A stretch of DNA of 64,000 nt from the NCBI GenBank assembly GCA_046348585.1, contig JAXMDZ010000004.1, positions 1-64,000 on the forward strand. The letters run 5' to 3'. Shown piece by piece: positions 24,799 through 33,853 of this stretch. The notes below the pieces were generated by a model, which saw only the letters and a program-made list of their open reading frames with translations, made no database searches and was not told the DNA's origin. How positions within the stretch are numbered: position 1 is the first letter of the stretch; every line of letters begins with the position of its first letter. Origin of the DNA: JADZAI01 sp046348585 (GTDB lineage Bacteria; Pseudomonadota; Alphaproteobacteria; Micropepsales; Micropepsaceae). The position numbers were made by a program, and so were the translations under genes.

Positions 24799-25571
24799 GC
24801 CGCCCCGGCGAGGAAGCGGACGGAAAGACCGTCCGCGTCGCGCCCGACCCGCGCCTCGACATCGTAGAGCGTCTTCAGCAGCGCATCCGTCACCGCCTCG
24901 GCGGCCGGTCCGTCGGCGACGATGCGCCCCTCGCGCAGCGCCACCACCCGGTCGGCGAAGGTGAGCGCGAGCGGCAGATCGTGGACGGCGGCGATCACCA
25001 GATGGCCCGCATCGGCGAGGCCGCGCAGGCGGCGCATCGCGTCGAGCGCATGGCGCGGATCGAGCCCCGCCGTCGGCTCGTCCACCATCAGGATGTCGGG
25101 ATCGCCGACCAGCGCGCGGGCGAGCATGGCGCGCGCCAGCTCGCCGCCCGACAGCGTCGTCGCCGCCTGATCCTTCAGATGCGTCAGATCGCAGGCCGCC
25201 ATCGCCGCCGCGACGCGCGCCGCATCCGCCGCCGCCAGTTCGCCGAAGGCCGGCAGGACCGGCGTCAGGCCGAGCGCCACCAGACGCTCGACCGCGATCG
25301 GCCACTCGCTGCGCGCGTTCTGCGGCAGATAGGCGCGGCGTCCGGCGAGCGTCCGCCGCCCGATCCGGGCGAGCGGCACGCCGTCCAGCGCGACCGCGCC
25401 GGAATCCGGCTTCAGCAATCCGGCCAGCGCCGAGAGAAACGTCGACTTGCCCGCGCCGTTGGGGCCGATGATCGCGGCGAAGCTGCCGCCCGCGAACGTC
25501 GCCGAAGCGCCGTCGAGGATGAGGCGGCCGCCACGGCGCACGCTGACGCCTTCGGCCTTCAGTGTCGTCAT
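24795..25571 (-). CDS. ABC transporter ATP-binding protein, cobalamin/haem/siderophore type (BtuD-like)
   Basis: This 258-residue ATPase has Walker A GPNGAGKST, signature LSGGELARAMLARAL, Walker B ILMVDEPTAGLD and the switch His in AAVHDLPLAL. It belongs to the FecE/BtuD/HmuV group, which powers import of cobalamin, haem or ferric siderophores. The start MTTLKAEGV at 25571 gives the usual N-terminus. The TonB-dependent receptor is immediately upstream (17-bp gap) under a cobalamin riboswitch, so cobalamin is the likely substrate. No BtuC-type permease or BtuF-type binding protein is present in the window, which is unusual for an operon of this kind. Confidence 0.88.
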   Translation of the reverse strand: MTTLKAEGVSVRRGGRLILDGASATFAGGSFAAIIGPNGAGKSTFLSALAGLLKPDSGAVALDGVPLARIGRRTLAGRRAYLPQNARSEWPIAVERLVALGLTPVLPAFGELAAADAARVAAAMAACDLTHLKDQAATTLSGGELARAMLARALVGDPDILMVDEPTAGLDPRHALDAMRRLRGLADAGHLVIAAVHDLPLALTFADRVVALREGRIVADGPAAEAVTDALLKTLYDVEARVGRDADGLSVRFLAGAA

Positions 25572-25587
25572 GGCGGCCCTCATCGGC

Positions 25588-27504
25588 TCAGAACCCCGCG
25601 CGCAGGCCGATAAACGCGGCCCGGCCGGGCGCGCGATAGGTGTAGACCTCCTCGTAGTCCGCGTCGAACAGGTTCTCGACGCGGGCGAACAGCCGCACGC
25701 TGTCGGAGAGGCGCACTTCGCCGCCGAGATTGACCAGCGTGAAGGCCGCCAGCTCCACCACCGGGCCGCCGCTCGCGGTGAAATTGTTGTCGGTCATCGC
25801 GCCGTTGTAGCGGACGCTCAGCGTCGCGCTGAACGCATCGCCGGGATCGACATAGGCGAGGTTGAGGCTGCCGATATGCGCCGGGCGGCGCACTTCCCGG
25901 ACGCCGTCCTCCTTGGCGTCGAGCCAGGTCCATGCCGCATGGATGCGCCAGCCCTCGCCGATCAGCGCCTCGGCCGAAAGTTCGACGCCGCGCTGCGTCG
26001 ATGTCGTATCGCGGTTCGCCGCCGTCGAAATCGGCCAGTTGGAGAAGTCGGTGTAGATCTCGTCTTCGAGACGGCTGTCGAACCAGGTCGCGTCCAGCCG
26101 CACGCGCCCGTCGAGCAATGTCTGCTCGACGCCGGCTTCCCAGCCTTCGGAGCGTTCGGCCTTGAGGTCGGGGTTGCCGACGAAGCCGTCCGGGTCGAAG
26201 CCGAAGAGTTCGTAGAAGCCCGGCGCCTTGATGCCGGAGCCGCCGGCCGCGTGCAGCCGCGTGCCGCCCTCGAAGCGATAGCTCGCCTGAACGCGCCAGG
26301 TCGTCGCGTTGCGGAAGCGCTCGTTCTCGTCGTAGCGCAGCGCCGCGCCGAAGCCGAAGCGGCCGTCGACCAGAAGATCGTATTGGGCGGCGAGGCCGGT
26401 GTTCTCGATCTGCCGCTCCAGCGCCTGGGCCGGCGAGAGGCCGGGTCCGGAATTGCGGAAGCGTTCGCGCTTCCAGTCGATCGCGCCGGTGAGCGTGTGT
26501 GAAAACGCCTCGTCGCCGAAGCGCCAGGCGGTGACGTAGGAGAGCTTCACCCGGCTGCCTTCGTCGCCGCTGTCGCGCGCGCCGCCCGAGAAGCCGTCGC
26601 GCGAGGCGTCGACGCCCTGAAGCGTCAGGCTGTGGGTCCAGGCCCCATCCATCAGATCGAGGTCCGCACCGACGAGGCCGTAGAGCTGCTCGATCCCGGA
26701 ACGGTCGTCGCTGTCGATGACATAGCCATAGGTCGGGCTGCCCCAGGCGAAGTCCTGGTCGTTTACGTCCGCCTCCGCCTTAAGATAGCGGGCGAGCGCA
26801 CGCAGCTTGAGATGTGGCCCCGCCCGATAGACGAGCCGTCCCGAAAGCGCGGTGTTCTCCGCGCCGAGATCGCGGCTGCCGAAACGCGAATTGGGCGTGC
26901 CGTCGCTGCGGCGATGGCCGGCGCTGAACACATAGTCCAGCCGGTCGTCCGCCCCCGCGAGGCGCAGCGCCCCTTCATAGGCGCCGAACGAGCCGCCCTC
27001 GATGCGGCCTCGGACCCCCGGCGCTTCCGCGCCCGAGACGGTCAGGTAGTTGACCACGCCGCCGATCGCGTCGGAGCCGTAGAGTGCGCTCTGCTGGCCG
27101 CGCAGGACTTCTATGCGCGCCAGATCGTCGGCGATGAGGGCGGAGAAATCGAACTCGCCCTGAAAGGGATCGCTCGCTTCCAGGCCGTCGATGAGGACGA
27201 GCGTGTGATTGCTCTCCGAGCCGCGCAGGCGAATCTGGGTCTGCCCGCCGACGCCGCCGAGGCGGCTCACCGAAATGCCCGGCACGTCGCGCAGGACATC
27301 CGAAACGATGCGCGTCTGGCGCAGGCTCAGATCGAGCGGCTGAAGCAGCGTGACCGAGCCGCCGAGCTGGGCGCGCGTGAGACCGCTTGGAGCGCGGCTG
27401 GCGGTGACGACGATTTCCTCTCCGCCGGGCGCGGCGGCGAGGGCTGGGTGTTGCGCAATGACGAGCGCCGCGGCGAGCGCGGCATAGGAAACGGAGTAAC
27501 GCAC
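25588..27504 (-). CDS. btuB: TonB-dependent vitamin B12 receptor (BtuB-like)
   Basis: This 638-residue outer-membrane barrel has a signal peptide ending near ALAAAPGGEE, a TonB box (EEIVVTAS) and a plug with VLVIDG-like and IEVLRGQQSALYGSDAIGG motifs. The barrel shows repeated Tyr/Gly-rich strands, and the protein ends GLRAGF with a terminal Phe. It starts with GTG at 27504, preceded by GGGGG. A cobalamin riboswitch upstream supports B12 uptake and repression when B12 is abundant. The ATPase gene follows it on the same strand. Confidence 0.92.
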   Translation of the reverse strand: MRYSVSYAALAAALVIAQHPALAAAPGGEEIVVTASRAPSGLTRAQLGGSVTLLQPLDLSLRQTRIVSDVLRDVPGISVSRLGGVGGQTQIRLRGSESNHTLVLIDGLEASDPFQGEFDFSALIADDLARIEVLRGQQSALYGSDAIGGVVNYLTVSGAEAPGVRGRIEGGSFGAYEGALRLAGADDRLDYVFSAGHRRSDGTPNSRFGSRDLGAENTALSGRLVYRAGPHLKLRALARYLKAEADVNDQDFAWGSPTYGYVIDSDDRSGIEQLYGLVGADLDLMDGAWTHSLTLQGVDASRDGFSGGARDSGDEGSRVKLSYVTAWRFGDEAFSHTLTGAIDWKRERFRNSGPGLSPAQALERQIENTGLAAQYDLLVDGRFGFGAALRYDENERFRNATTWRVQASYRFEGGTRLHAAGGSGIKAPGFYELFGFDPDGFVGNPDLKAERSEGWEAGVEQTLLDGRVRLDATWFDSRLEDEIYTDFSNWPISTAANRDTTSTQRGVELSAEALIGEGWRIHAAWTWLDAKEDGVREVRRPAHIGSLNLAYVDPGDAFSATLSVRYNGAMTDNNFTASGGPVVELAAFTLVNLGGEVRLSDSVRLFARVENLFDADYEEVYTYRAPGRAAFIGLRAGF

Positions 27505-27567
27505 GGGAAATCCCCCGAATGGGCGTCGAGCGACCTGGCGAAGGGCCTGCGCGCGGGAGTGCCCACA

Positions 27568-27586
27568 CGTCCGGCGCGCCCGGACG
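27568..27586 (-). repeat. GC-rich hairpin in the btuB leader
   Basis: CGTCCGG (27568-27574) pairs with CCGGACG (27580-27586) in the ~190-nt leader between the riboswitch aptamer and the btuB start. A tandem GGAC run adjoins it. It is not followed by a U-tract on the minus strand, which suggests translational rather than transcriptional control. Confidence 0.35.
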
Positions 27587-27697
27587 GACGGACGCCAGTG
27601 CGCCCTCCGGACCCGGCCGGTGCGGCCCTTCGCCGCCTCTGCGTCGCTCAGACGGAGTCCCGCGCCACGGGCTCACCTGGCCCACGGCAAAGAGCGA

Positions 27698-27905
27698 CAC
27701 GCACTGGCCGGTCTCCTGGCTCGCGGGTCACTGCGCGATGCGCGCCTTCCCAAACGCCCTGCGGCATCCAGTGGCTGCGATCCGGAAGCCCGGATCACGA
27801 TGCGCATCGCACTCACCGCTCACAGTTGCAGGGACAGCTGCAGATTTGGGGCGAACCCCGCGCTGCATTCCCGTAGAGCCCTCGCGGGCGCCGGTGCGAT
27901 AGTCG
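27698..27905 (-). promoter_or_regulatory. Cobalamin riboswitch
   Basis: On the minus strand, reading downstream, the element shows CACCGG, then GGGAATGC, then GCAGCTGTCCCTGCAACTGT, then a GCCACTGG segment, GGGAAGGC and the B12 box AGCCAGGAGACCGGCC (antisense of 27706-27721). The B12 box and the conserved GCAACTGT loop fit the AdoCbl riboswitch class. The aptamer ends about 195 nt before the btuB start and would repress btuB when cobalamin is abundant. The remaining 27906-28048 stretch carries no gene that I can support and must hold both divergent promoters. Confidence 0.95.
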
Positions 27906-28048
27906 AAGGCCCGTTGCCGGACCTTCTCCTCCCCCATACAGGGGAAGGCCGCCGCCGCCAAGTTATCCCAGACGTAAGCGTCCGGCAGCTTGTGTCCGGG
28001 CGGGGTCTTGGCGCTAATCGGCGCACGACAAGGCGGGTGGGGTGCGGC

Positions 28049-29224
28049 ATGAGGGTGCTGAAACGCGGCGCGGCGATGGTTCTGGCGGCCGCTCTGCTTG
28101 CGCTGGGCGCGAGCGCCCCGGCGGCGGCCGACGACTGGGCCGTCGCGGCCGAGGAACATCCCGTCGCCGAAGGATCGCCGGTCAGCGAGACGGCCTGGAC
28201 CGCCGCGCGCCCGCCCGGCGGGGCGTTCGATACGATCGGCCTCCACCGCTACCGCGCTTCCGGAACGCCCGCCGCGACGCTGCTCTACCTGCCCGGCACC
28301 AATATGAACGGCGCGCTCGCGCTGACCGACGAAGCGCACAATCTCTGGCTCTTCCTGGCGGCGCGCGGGATCGAGGTCTTCGCCCTCGACTATCGCACCC
28401 ATGCCGTCCCGGCCGACGCCGCGCCCGAGGCGCTGGCGGCGATGAAGGACTGGGACAGCGCCGCCTTCGTCGAGGACATCCGCGCCGCCGCCGCCAAGGC
28501 GCGCGCCGAGAGCGGCCGTGCGAAGCTGTTCGTCGCCGGGTTCAGCCGGGGGGCGTTCCTCGCCTATGCCTATGCCAATGTCGAACCGGAGGCGGTCGCC
28601 GGCCTCGTCATTCTCGACGGCCCGTTCAAGGCCTATGCGCCCAAGGAGCGCGTCGACCGGGCGGCGGCGGTCGCGGCGCTGGCGGCCACCGGCGAATGGG
28701 CGAGCGATGTCGGCGGCTCGCACGGCTGGGAGGCGCGCCAGGACCTGATGCGCGCGGTGGTCACCGATCCGAACGGGCCGGCGAGCGACGCCGCCTTCAA
28801 TACCGTCGGCGCGCAGCTCGCCCATGTCCTGCAGACCGCCTGGGGGCCGGGGGCGCTCGCCAACCCCGAAGGCGGCGTTTCCGATCCCGCCGTGCTCGCC
28901 CGCCTGCTCGTCGGCTATGACCGCTACTATCCGGCGGTGCAGGACATCGACGGCAAGGTGATCTCGGCCGAGGCCGACGCGCCGGACACCGCGCTCGACG
29001 ACCGCTGGGGGAAACTCGATATTCCGGTCCTGCTCTTCGTCAACACCGGGATGGGGGCGGATTGGGTGCTGACGGCGCTCTATTCGGCGGCCCATGCGGG
29101 CTCGAAGGACGTGACCTTCACGGTGCTGGAAGGCTATGGCCATCTCGACGTGCTGGTCGGCGAGCGGGCCGCGACCGAGGTCTTCGAGCCGGCCTTCGCC
29201 TGGATCTCGGCGCGGGCGCAGTAA
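28049..29224 (+). CDS. Secreted alpha/beta hydrolase
   Basis: This 391-residue protein has a signal peptide (MRVLKRGAAMVLAAALLALGAS...AAA) and an alpha/beta hydrolase fold. The nucleophile elbow is GFSRGA with Ser166. The fold continues with LYLPGTNMNGA, a Gly-Thr-Asn oxyanion region, IPVLLFVNTGMG carrying the acid region, and VLEGYGHLDVL carrying the likely catalytic His. The substrate is unknown; esterase, lipase or peptidase activity is possible. The gene is 66 bp upstream of the M20-ABC operon start, so it may be part of the same uptake pathway, acting in the periplasm. Confidence 0.75.
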   Translation: MRVLKRGAAMVLAAALLALGASAPAAADDWAVAAEEHPVAEGSPVSETAWTAARPPGGAFDTIGLHRYRASGTPAATLLYLPGTNMNGALALTDEAHNLWLFLAARGIEVFALDYRTHAVPADAAPEALAAMKDWDSAAFVEDIRAAAAKARAESGRAKLFVAGFSRGAFLAYAYANVEPEAVAGLVILDGPFKAYAPKERVDRAAAVAALAATGEWASDVGGSHGWEARQDLMRAVVTDPNGPASDAAFNTVGAQLAHVLQTAWGPGALANPEGGVSDPAVLARLLVGYDRYYPAVQDIDGKVISAEADAPDTALDDRWGKLDIPVLLFVNTGMGADWVLTALYSAAHAGSKDVTFTVLEGYGHLDVLVGERAATEVFEPAFAWISARAQ

Positions 29225-29290
29225 TTCGGTTTACAGCCGGGCCGCCTTGGCCGACCATCGGCGGTGCAGCATTTCGGGTATGCGGAAACG

Positions 29291-30592
29291 ATGACGGCGC
29301 TGGCGGCTGATCCCAGGGACGAAGACAGGCTGAGGACGTTGATCGCCGGGCGGGAGGCGGAGCTGGTCGCGCTGACGCAGGACCTCGTCCGCATTCCGAC
29401 GATCAATCCGCCGGGCGATGCCTATGTGCCGTGCGCGGAGCTGGTCGGCACGCGCCTCGCGCGGCGCGGCTTCGAGGTCGCCTATGTCCGCGCTGAGGGC
29501 ACCCCCGGCGATTGCGACCGCTACCCCCGCGTCAACGTGATCGCCCGCCGCGAAGGCAAGCGACCCGGCCCGACCGTGCATTTCAACAGCCATATCGACG
29601 TGGTGGAGGCGGGCGCGGGCTGGAGCGTCGATCCCTTCGCGGCGGTGGTGAAGGACGGCCGCGTCTATGGCCGCGGGACCTGCGACATGAAGGGCGGTCT
29701 CGCCGCTTCCATCGTCGCGGTCGAGGCGCTGATCGATTCCGGCCTCGACCTGCCGGGCGCGATCGAGATTTCGGGCACGGTGGACGAGGAATCCGGCGGC
29801 TTCGGCGGCGTCGCCTATCTGGCGGAACGCGGCTGGTTCTCCAAGCCCCGCGTCGATCACGTCATCATCCCCGAACCGCTCAACGTCGACCGCGTCTGCA
29901 TCGGCCATCGCGGCGTCTGGTGGGCCGAGATCAAGACCAAGGGCCGCATCGCGCACGGCTCCATGCCGTTCCTCGGCGACAGCGCGGTACGCCACATGGG
30001 GGCCGTGCTGGAGCGCATGGAGCGCGACCTCTATCCGGCGCTGAAGCGCAAGACGACCGCGATGCCGGTGGTGCCGGAAGGCGCGAAGGAATCGACCCTC
30101 AACATCAACTCGCTGCATGGCGGCCAGGCCGAGCGCGACGATGGCGGCCTGCCCAGCCCCGTCGTCGCGGATTCGTGCCGCATGATCATCGACCGCCGCT
30201 TCCTGATCGAGGAGGACATCGCCGACGTGAAGAGCGAGGTGCGCGGCCTGCTCGACGGCCTCGCCCGCGAGCGCGCCGGCTTCGCCTACGAATTGCGCGA
30301 CCTGTTCGAGGTCATCCCCTCGATGACCGATCCCGAAGCGCCGGTCGCCCAGGCGGCGGCCCGGGCGATCCGCCGCGTGCTGAAACGCGAGCCCGCCTTC
30401 ATCTGCTCGCCCGGCAGCTACGACCAGAAGCATATCGACCGGATCGGCCGCCTGAAGGACTGCATCGCCTACGGTCCCGGCATTCTCGATCTCGCCCACC
30501 AGCCGGACGAATATGTCGAGATCGACGCCATGGTGCAGTCCGCCGCCGTGATGGCGCTGGCGGCGCGGGATCTGCTCACCGGTCGCACATGA
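29291..30592 (+). CDS. M20 family metallopeptidase/deacylase (ArgE/DapE type)
   Basis: This 433-residue zinc hydrolase removes acyl groups from N-acyl amino acids or cleaves small peptides. Metal ligands are visible in FNSHIDVVEAG (His, Asp), GRGTCDMKGG (Asp) and DEESGG (Glu pair), with a C-terminal His in DQKHIDRI. The ATG at 29291 (after CGGAAACG) gives the usual start; a GTG 9 codons upstream is possible. The stop overlaps the ABC binding-protein start by 4 nt (ATGA), so it opens a coupled operon with a Dpp-type importer. The substrate is thus likely imported and deacylated in the cytoplasm. Confidence 0.87.
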   Translation: MTALAADPRDEDRLRTLIAGREAELVALTQDLVRIPTINPPGDAYVPCAELVGTRLARRGFEVAYVRAEGTPGDCDRYPRVNVIARREGKRPGPTVHFNSHIDVVEAGAGWSVDPFAAVVKDGRVYGRGTCDMKGGLAASIVAVEALIDSGLDLPGAIEISGTVDEESGGFGGVAYLAERGWFSKPRVDHVIIPEPLNVDRVCIGHRGVWWAEIKTKGRIAHGSMPFLGDSAVRHMGAVLERMERDLYPALKRKTTAMPVVPEGAKESTLNINSLHGGQAERDDGGLPSPVVADSCRMIIDRRFLIEEDIADVKSEVRGLLDGLARERAGFAYELRDLFEVIPSMTDPEAPVAQAAARAIRRVLKREPAFICSPGSYDQKHIDRIGRLKDCIAYGPGILDLAHQPDEYVEIDAMVQSAAVMALAARDLLTGRT

Positions 30593-32079
30593 AGTCCGTT
30601 CGCCGCATCGCGGCCGCGCTCGCCTGCGCCCTTGCGCTCGCCGCCTGCGGAGGTCCGCAGACGCGGGCGAACGATGTGCGGCTGGGCATCGCGCTGGAGC
30701 CGCCCAATCTCGACCCGACCTCGGGCGCCGCGGCGGCGACCGACGAGATCGTCTATGCCAATGTCTTCGAGGGCCTGACCCGGATCGGCGCGCATGGCGA
30801 GGTGCTGCCCGCGCTCGCCGAACGCTGGGACATCTCGCCCGACCGGCTGACCTACACCTTTCATCTCCATGAAGGCGTGCGCTTCCACGACGGCACGTCC
30901 TGCGACGCCGCCGACGTCAAGTTCTCGCTCGACCGCGCCCGCGCGCCGGAGTCGACCAACGCGCAGAAGGGCCTGTTCGAACCCATCGCCGCCGTCGAGA
31001 TCGTCGATCCGCTGACCGTGAAGGTCACGCTGACCCGTCCGGCGGGCGATTTCCTGTTCAACATGGGCTGGGGCGATGCGGTGATCGTCGCGCCCGAAAG
31101 CGCTGCGACCAACGCCGTCAAGCCCATCGGCACCGGACCCTTCCGCTTTTCGCGCTGGCTGCGCGGCACCCAGATCGAGCTCGTCCGCAACCCGGATTAT
31201 TGGGGTGCGCCCGCCCGGCTCGACGCGGCGATCTTCGTCGTCATCCCCGATCCCGCCGCCGCCTATGCGGCGCTGCTGGCGGGCGACATCGACAGTTTCC
31301 CGAATTTCCCCGCCGTCGAGCTTCTGCCCCAGATCGAGGGCGATCCGCGCTTCGCCATCGTCATCGGCACGACCGAGGGCGAGACCATTCTCGCCATCAA
31401 CAACGCCCGCAAGCCGTTCGACGATCTGCGGGTGCGTCAGGCGATCGCCCACGCCATCGACCGCAAGGCGCTGATCCTCGGCGCGTCGGAAGGCTATGGC
31501 GTCCCCATCGGCAGCCATTTCCCGCCGCACGATCCGGCCTATGTCGATCTGACCGGCACCTATCCCTTTGACATCGCCGCAGGCCGCCGCCTGCTCGCCG
31601 AGGCCGGTTTCCCGGACGGCTTCAAGGCGACGATGAAGCTGCCGCCCGTCGCCTATGCCCGGCGCGGCGGCGAGATCCTCGCCCAGCAGCTCAAGGCCAT
31701 CGGCATCGACGTCGCCATCGAAAATGTCGAATGGGCGCAATGGCTGGATCAGGTCTTCACCAACGGCGATTTCGACCTGACCATCGTCTCCCACACCGAG
31801 CCGCGCGACATCGCCATCTATGGCCGCGACGACTATTATTTCCATTACGCCAAACCGGCCTTCAAGGCGCTGATGGCCGAACTCGACCTCGCGGCCGACG
31901 ATGCGGCGCGGCGGCCCATTCTACAGGCGGCGCAGCGCATGCTGGCCGAGGACGCGGTCAACGGCTTCCTCTTCCAGTTGCCCAAGATCGGCGTCTGGAA
32001 CGCAAGGCTGATGGGGCAGTGGGCCGACGCGCCGGTGCAGGCGAACGATCTCACCGCCGTCTATTGGCGGGAGCCGTGA
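30589..32079 (+). CDS. ABC transporter solute-binding lipoprotein (Dpp/Opp family, SBP_bac_5)
   Basis: This 496-residue binding protein has a signal peptide with lipobox LALAAC (Cys at about residue 20) and the SBP_bac_5 pattern: PALAERWDISPDRLTYTFHL, VRFHDGTSCDAADV, PIGTGPFRFSRW, and later VRQAIAHAIDRKAL. The family binds di- and oligopeptides, nickel complexes or opine-like ligands. It precedes both permeases and a fused ATPase. The ligand cannot be told from the sequence; with M20, ALDH and SDR genes in the same operon, an N-acylated or peptidic metabolite is a reasonable guess. Confidence 0.9.
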   Translation: MKSVRRIAAALACALALAACGGPQTRANDVRLGIALEPPNLDPTSGAAAATDEIVYANVFEGLTRIGAHGEVLPALAERWDISPDRLTYTFHLHEGVRFHDGTSCDAADVKFSLDRARAPESTNAQKGLFEPIAAVEIVDPLTVKVTLTRPAGDFLFNMGWGDAVIVAPESAATNAVKPIGTGPFRFSRWLRGTQIELVRNPDYWGAPARLDAAIFVVIPDPAAAYAALLAGDIDSFPNFPAVELLPQIEGDPRFAIVIGTTEGETILAINNARKPFDDLRVRQAIAHAIDRKALILGASEGYGVPIGSHFPPHDPAYVDLTGTYPFDIAAGRRLLAEAGFPDGFKATMKLPPVAYARRGGEILAQQLKAIGIDVAIENVEWAQWLDQVFTNGDFDLTIVSHTEPRDIAIYGRDDYYFHYAKPAFKALMAELDLAADDAARRPILQAAQRMLAEDAVNGFLFQLPKIGVWNARLMGQWADAPVQANDLTAVYWREP

Positions 32080-32081
32080 CC

Positions 32082-33032
32082 ATGGCGCGCTTTCTCGCCG
32101 GCCGGGCGCTCACCCTCGTCCTCACGCTGATCGCGGCGACGATCGTCGTCTTTCTGGTGCTGAACGTCGTGCCGGGCGATCCGGCGGCCTTCATGATGGG
32201 CCTCGGCGGCGATCCGGCGGCGCTCGCCGAGCTGCGGCATGAACTCGGCATCGATCTGCCCGTCTGGCAACGCTATCTCGACTGGACCGGCGGACTGGTG
32301 CGGGGCGATTTCGGCGTCAGCTACACTTATCGCGTGCCGGTCGCCGACCTGATCCTGGAGCGCCTGCGCGTCACGCTGCCGCTGACGCTGATGGCGATGG
32401 CGCTGTCCACCGCGCTCGCCATTCCGCTGGCGCTGTTCGCGGCCGGACGGCGGGGCCGCCCGGCGGATGCGGCGGTATCGGGCCTCGCCCAGGTCGGCCT
32501 CGCGATTCCCAATTTCTGGCTGGCGATCCTTCTGGTCTTCGTCTTCTCCACGACGCTGAAACTCTTTTCGGCGGGCGGCTTTCCGGGATGGGAGGCAGGC
32601 TTCCTTCCGGCCTTCAAGGCGCTCGTCCTGCCCGCCGTCGCGCTGGCGCTGCCGCAGGCGGCGGTGCTGACCCGCGTCGCGCGCGGCGCGCTGATCGAGA
32701 CGATGGGCGAGGACTATATCCGCACCGCCCGCGCCAAGGGGCTCAGCGAGCGGCGGACCCTGCGCGACCATGCGCTGCGCAACGCGATGATCCCGGTGCT
32801 GACCATTCTCGGCCTGCAATTCACCTTCCTGCTGGCGGGCGGCATCATCATCGAAAACGTCTTCTATCTCCCCGGCCTCGGGCGTCTGGTCTTTCAGGCG
32901 ATCGCCCAGCGCGATCTCATCGTCGTGCAGGGCGTGGTCATCGTCCTCGTCTTCGCCGCCGTTCTGGTGACGCTCGCCGTGGACGCCGCCTATGCGCTCG
33001 CCGATCCGCGCGTCGGGAAGGGACGGCGATGA
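32082..33032 (+). CDS. ABC transporter permease (DppB/OppB type)
   Basis: This 316-residue inner-membrane permease has the N-terminal DppB signature FLVLNVVPGDPA followed by LGIDLPVWQRYLDW and GDFGVSY. About six helices follow. The EAA-like cytoplasmic loop reads DYIRTARAKGLSERRTLRDHALRNAMIPV and contacts the ATPase. The ATG lies 2 nt after the binding-protein stop, and the stop overlaps the next permease by 4 nt. It forms a heterodimeric channel with the following gene product. Confidence 0.92.
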   Translation: MARFLAGRALTLVLTLIAATIVVFLVLNVVPGDPAAFMMGLGGDPAALAELRHELGIDLPVWQRYLDWTGGLVRGDFGVSYTYRVPVADLILERLRVTLPLTLMAMALSTALAIPLALFAAGRRGRPADAAVSGLAQVGLAIPNFWLAILLVFVFSTTLKLFSAGGFPGWEAGFLPAFKALVLPAVALALPQAAVLTRVARGALIETMGEDYIRTARAKGLSERRTLRDHALRNAMIPVLTILGLQFTFLLAGGIIIENVFYLPGLGRLVFQAIAQRDLIVVQGVVIVLVFAAVLVTLAVDAAYALADPRVGKGRR

Positions 33033-33853
33033 AGCGGCCTTCCGCCAGCCTCGCCATCGGCCTCGCGCTGACCGCGCTGATCCTCGCGGCGGCGGGGCTG
33101 TCGCTCGTCTGGACGCCCTATGACGCCGAACTCATCCTCGTCGAGCAGCGGCTGATGCCGCCTTCGGCCGCGCACTGGTTCGGCACCGACCAGATGGGCC
33201 GCGACGTCCTTTCGATGATCCTCGGCGGCGCGCGCAACTCCATCGCGGTCGCGCTGGTGGCGGCCGGCATCGGCCTCGGCGCGGGCGTGCCGCTCGGCCT
33301 CTTCGCGGCGGCCGAGGGCGGCCTCGTGGACGAGATCGTCATGCGCTCCAACGATCTCATCTTCGCCTTCCCGGCGCTTCTTCTCGCCATCCTCATAACC
33401 GCCATCGCCGGGCCGGGGGCGATCAACGCCATCGTCGCCATCGGCATCTTCAACATACCCGTCTTCGCGCGCCTCGCGCGCGGCGGCGCGCTGGCGCTGT
33501 GGCCGCGCGATTTCGTGCGGGCGGCGCGGGTGGCGGGCAAGGGGCGGCTGCGCATTTCGCTGGAGCACATCCTGCCCAATATCGCGGGCGTGCTCATCGT
33601 GCAGGGGACGATCCAGTTCGCGCTCGGCGTGCTGGCGGAGGCGGGGCTTTCCTATGTCGGCCTCGGCGCGCAGCCCCCGGCCCCGAGCTGGGGGCGGATG
33701 CTGGCCGAAAGCCAGACCTATTTCGCGCTCGCGCCCTGGCTGGCGGCCGCGCCGGGCCTCGCCATCGTGACGACGGTGCTCGGCCTCAACCTGCTGGGCG
33801 ATGGGCTGCGCGACCTTCTCGATCCGCGCACGCGGCGGGAGCGCGCGGCATGA
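33029..33853 (+). CDS. ABC transporter permease (DppC/OppC type)
   Basis: This 274-residue permease has HWFGTDQMGRDVLSMILGGA near the N-terminus, the typical OppC/DppC signature, then five or six helices. The cytoplasmic loop RDFVRAARVAGKGRLRISLEHILPN is the EAA-type coupling helix, and LSYVGLGAQPPAPSWG lies near the end. It pairs with the DppB-type protein. It overlaps its neighbours by 4 nt on both sides. Confidence 0.92.
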   Translation: MKRPSASLAIGLALTALILAAAGLSLVWTPYDAELILVEQRLMPPSAAHWFGTDQMGRDVLSMILGGARNSIAVALVAAGIGLGAGVPLGLFAAAEGGLVDEIVMRSNDLIFAFPALLLAILITAIAGPGAINAIVAIGIFNIPVFARLARGGALALWPRDFVRAARVAGKGRLRISLEHILPNIAGVLIVQGTIQFALGVLAEAGLSYVGLGAQPPAPSWGRMLAESQTYFALAPWLAAAPGLAIVTTVLGLNLLGDGLRDLLDPRTRRERAA

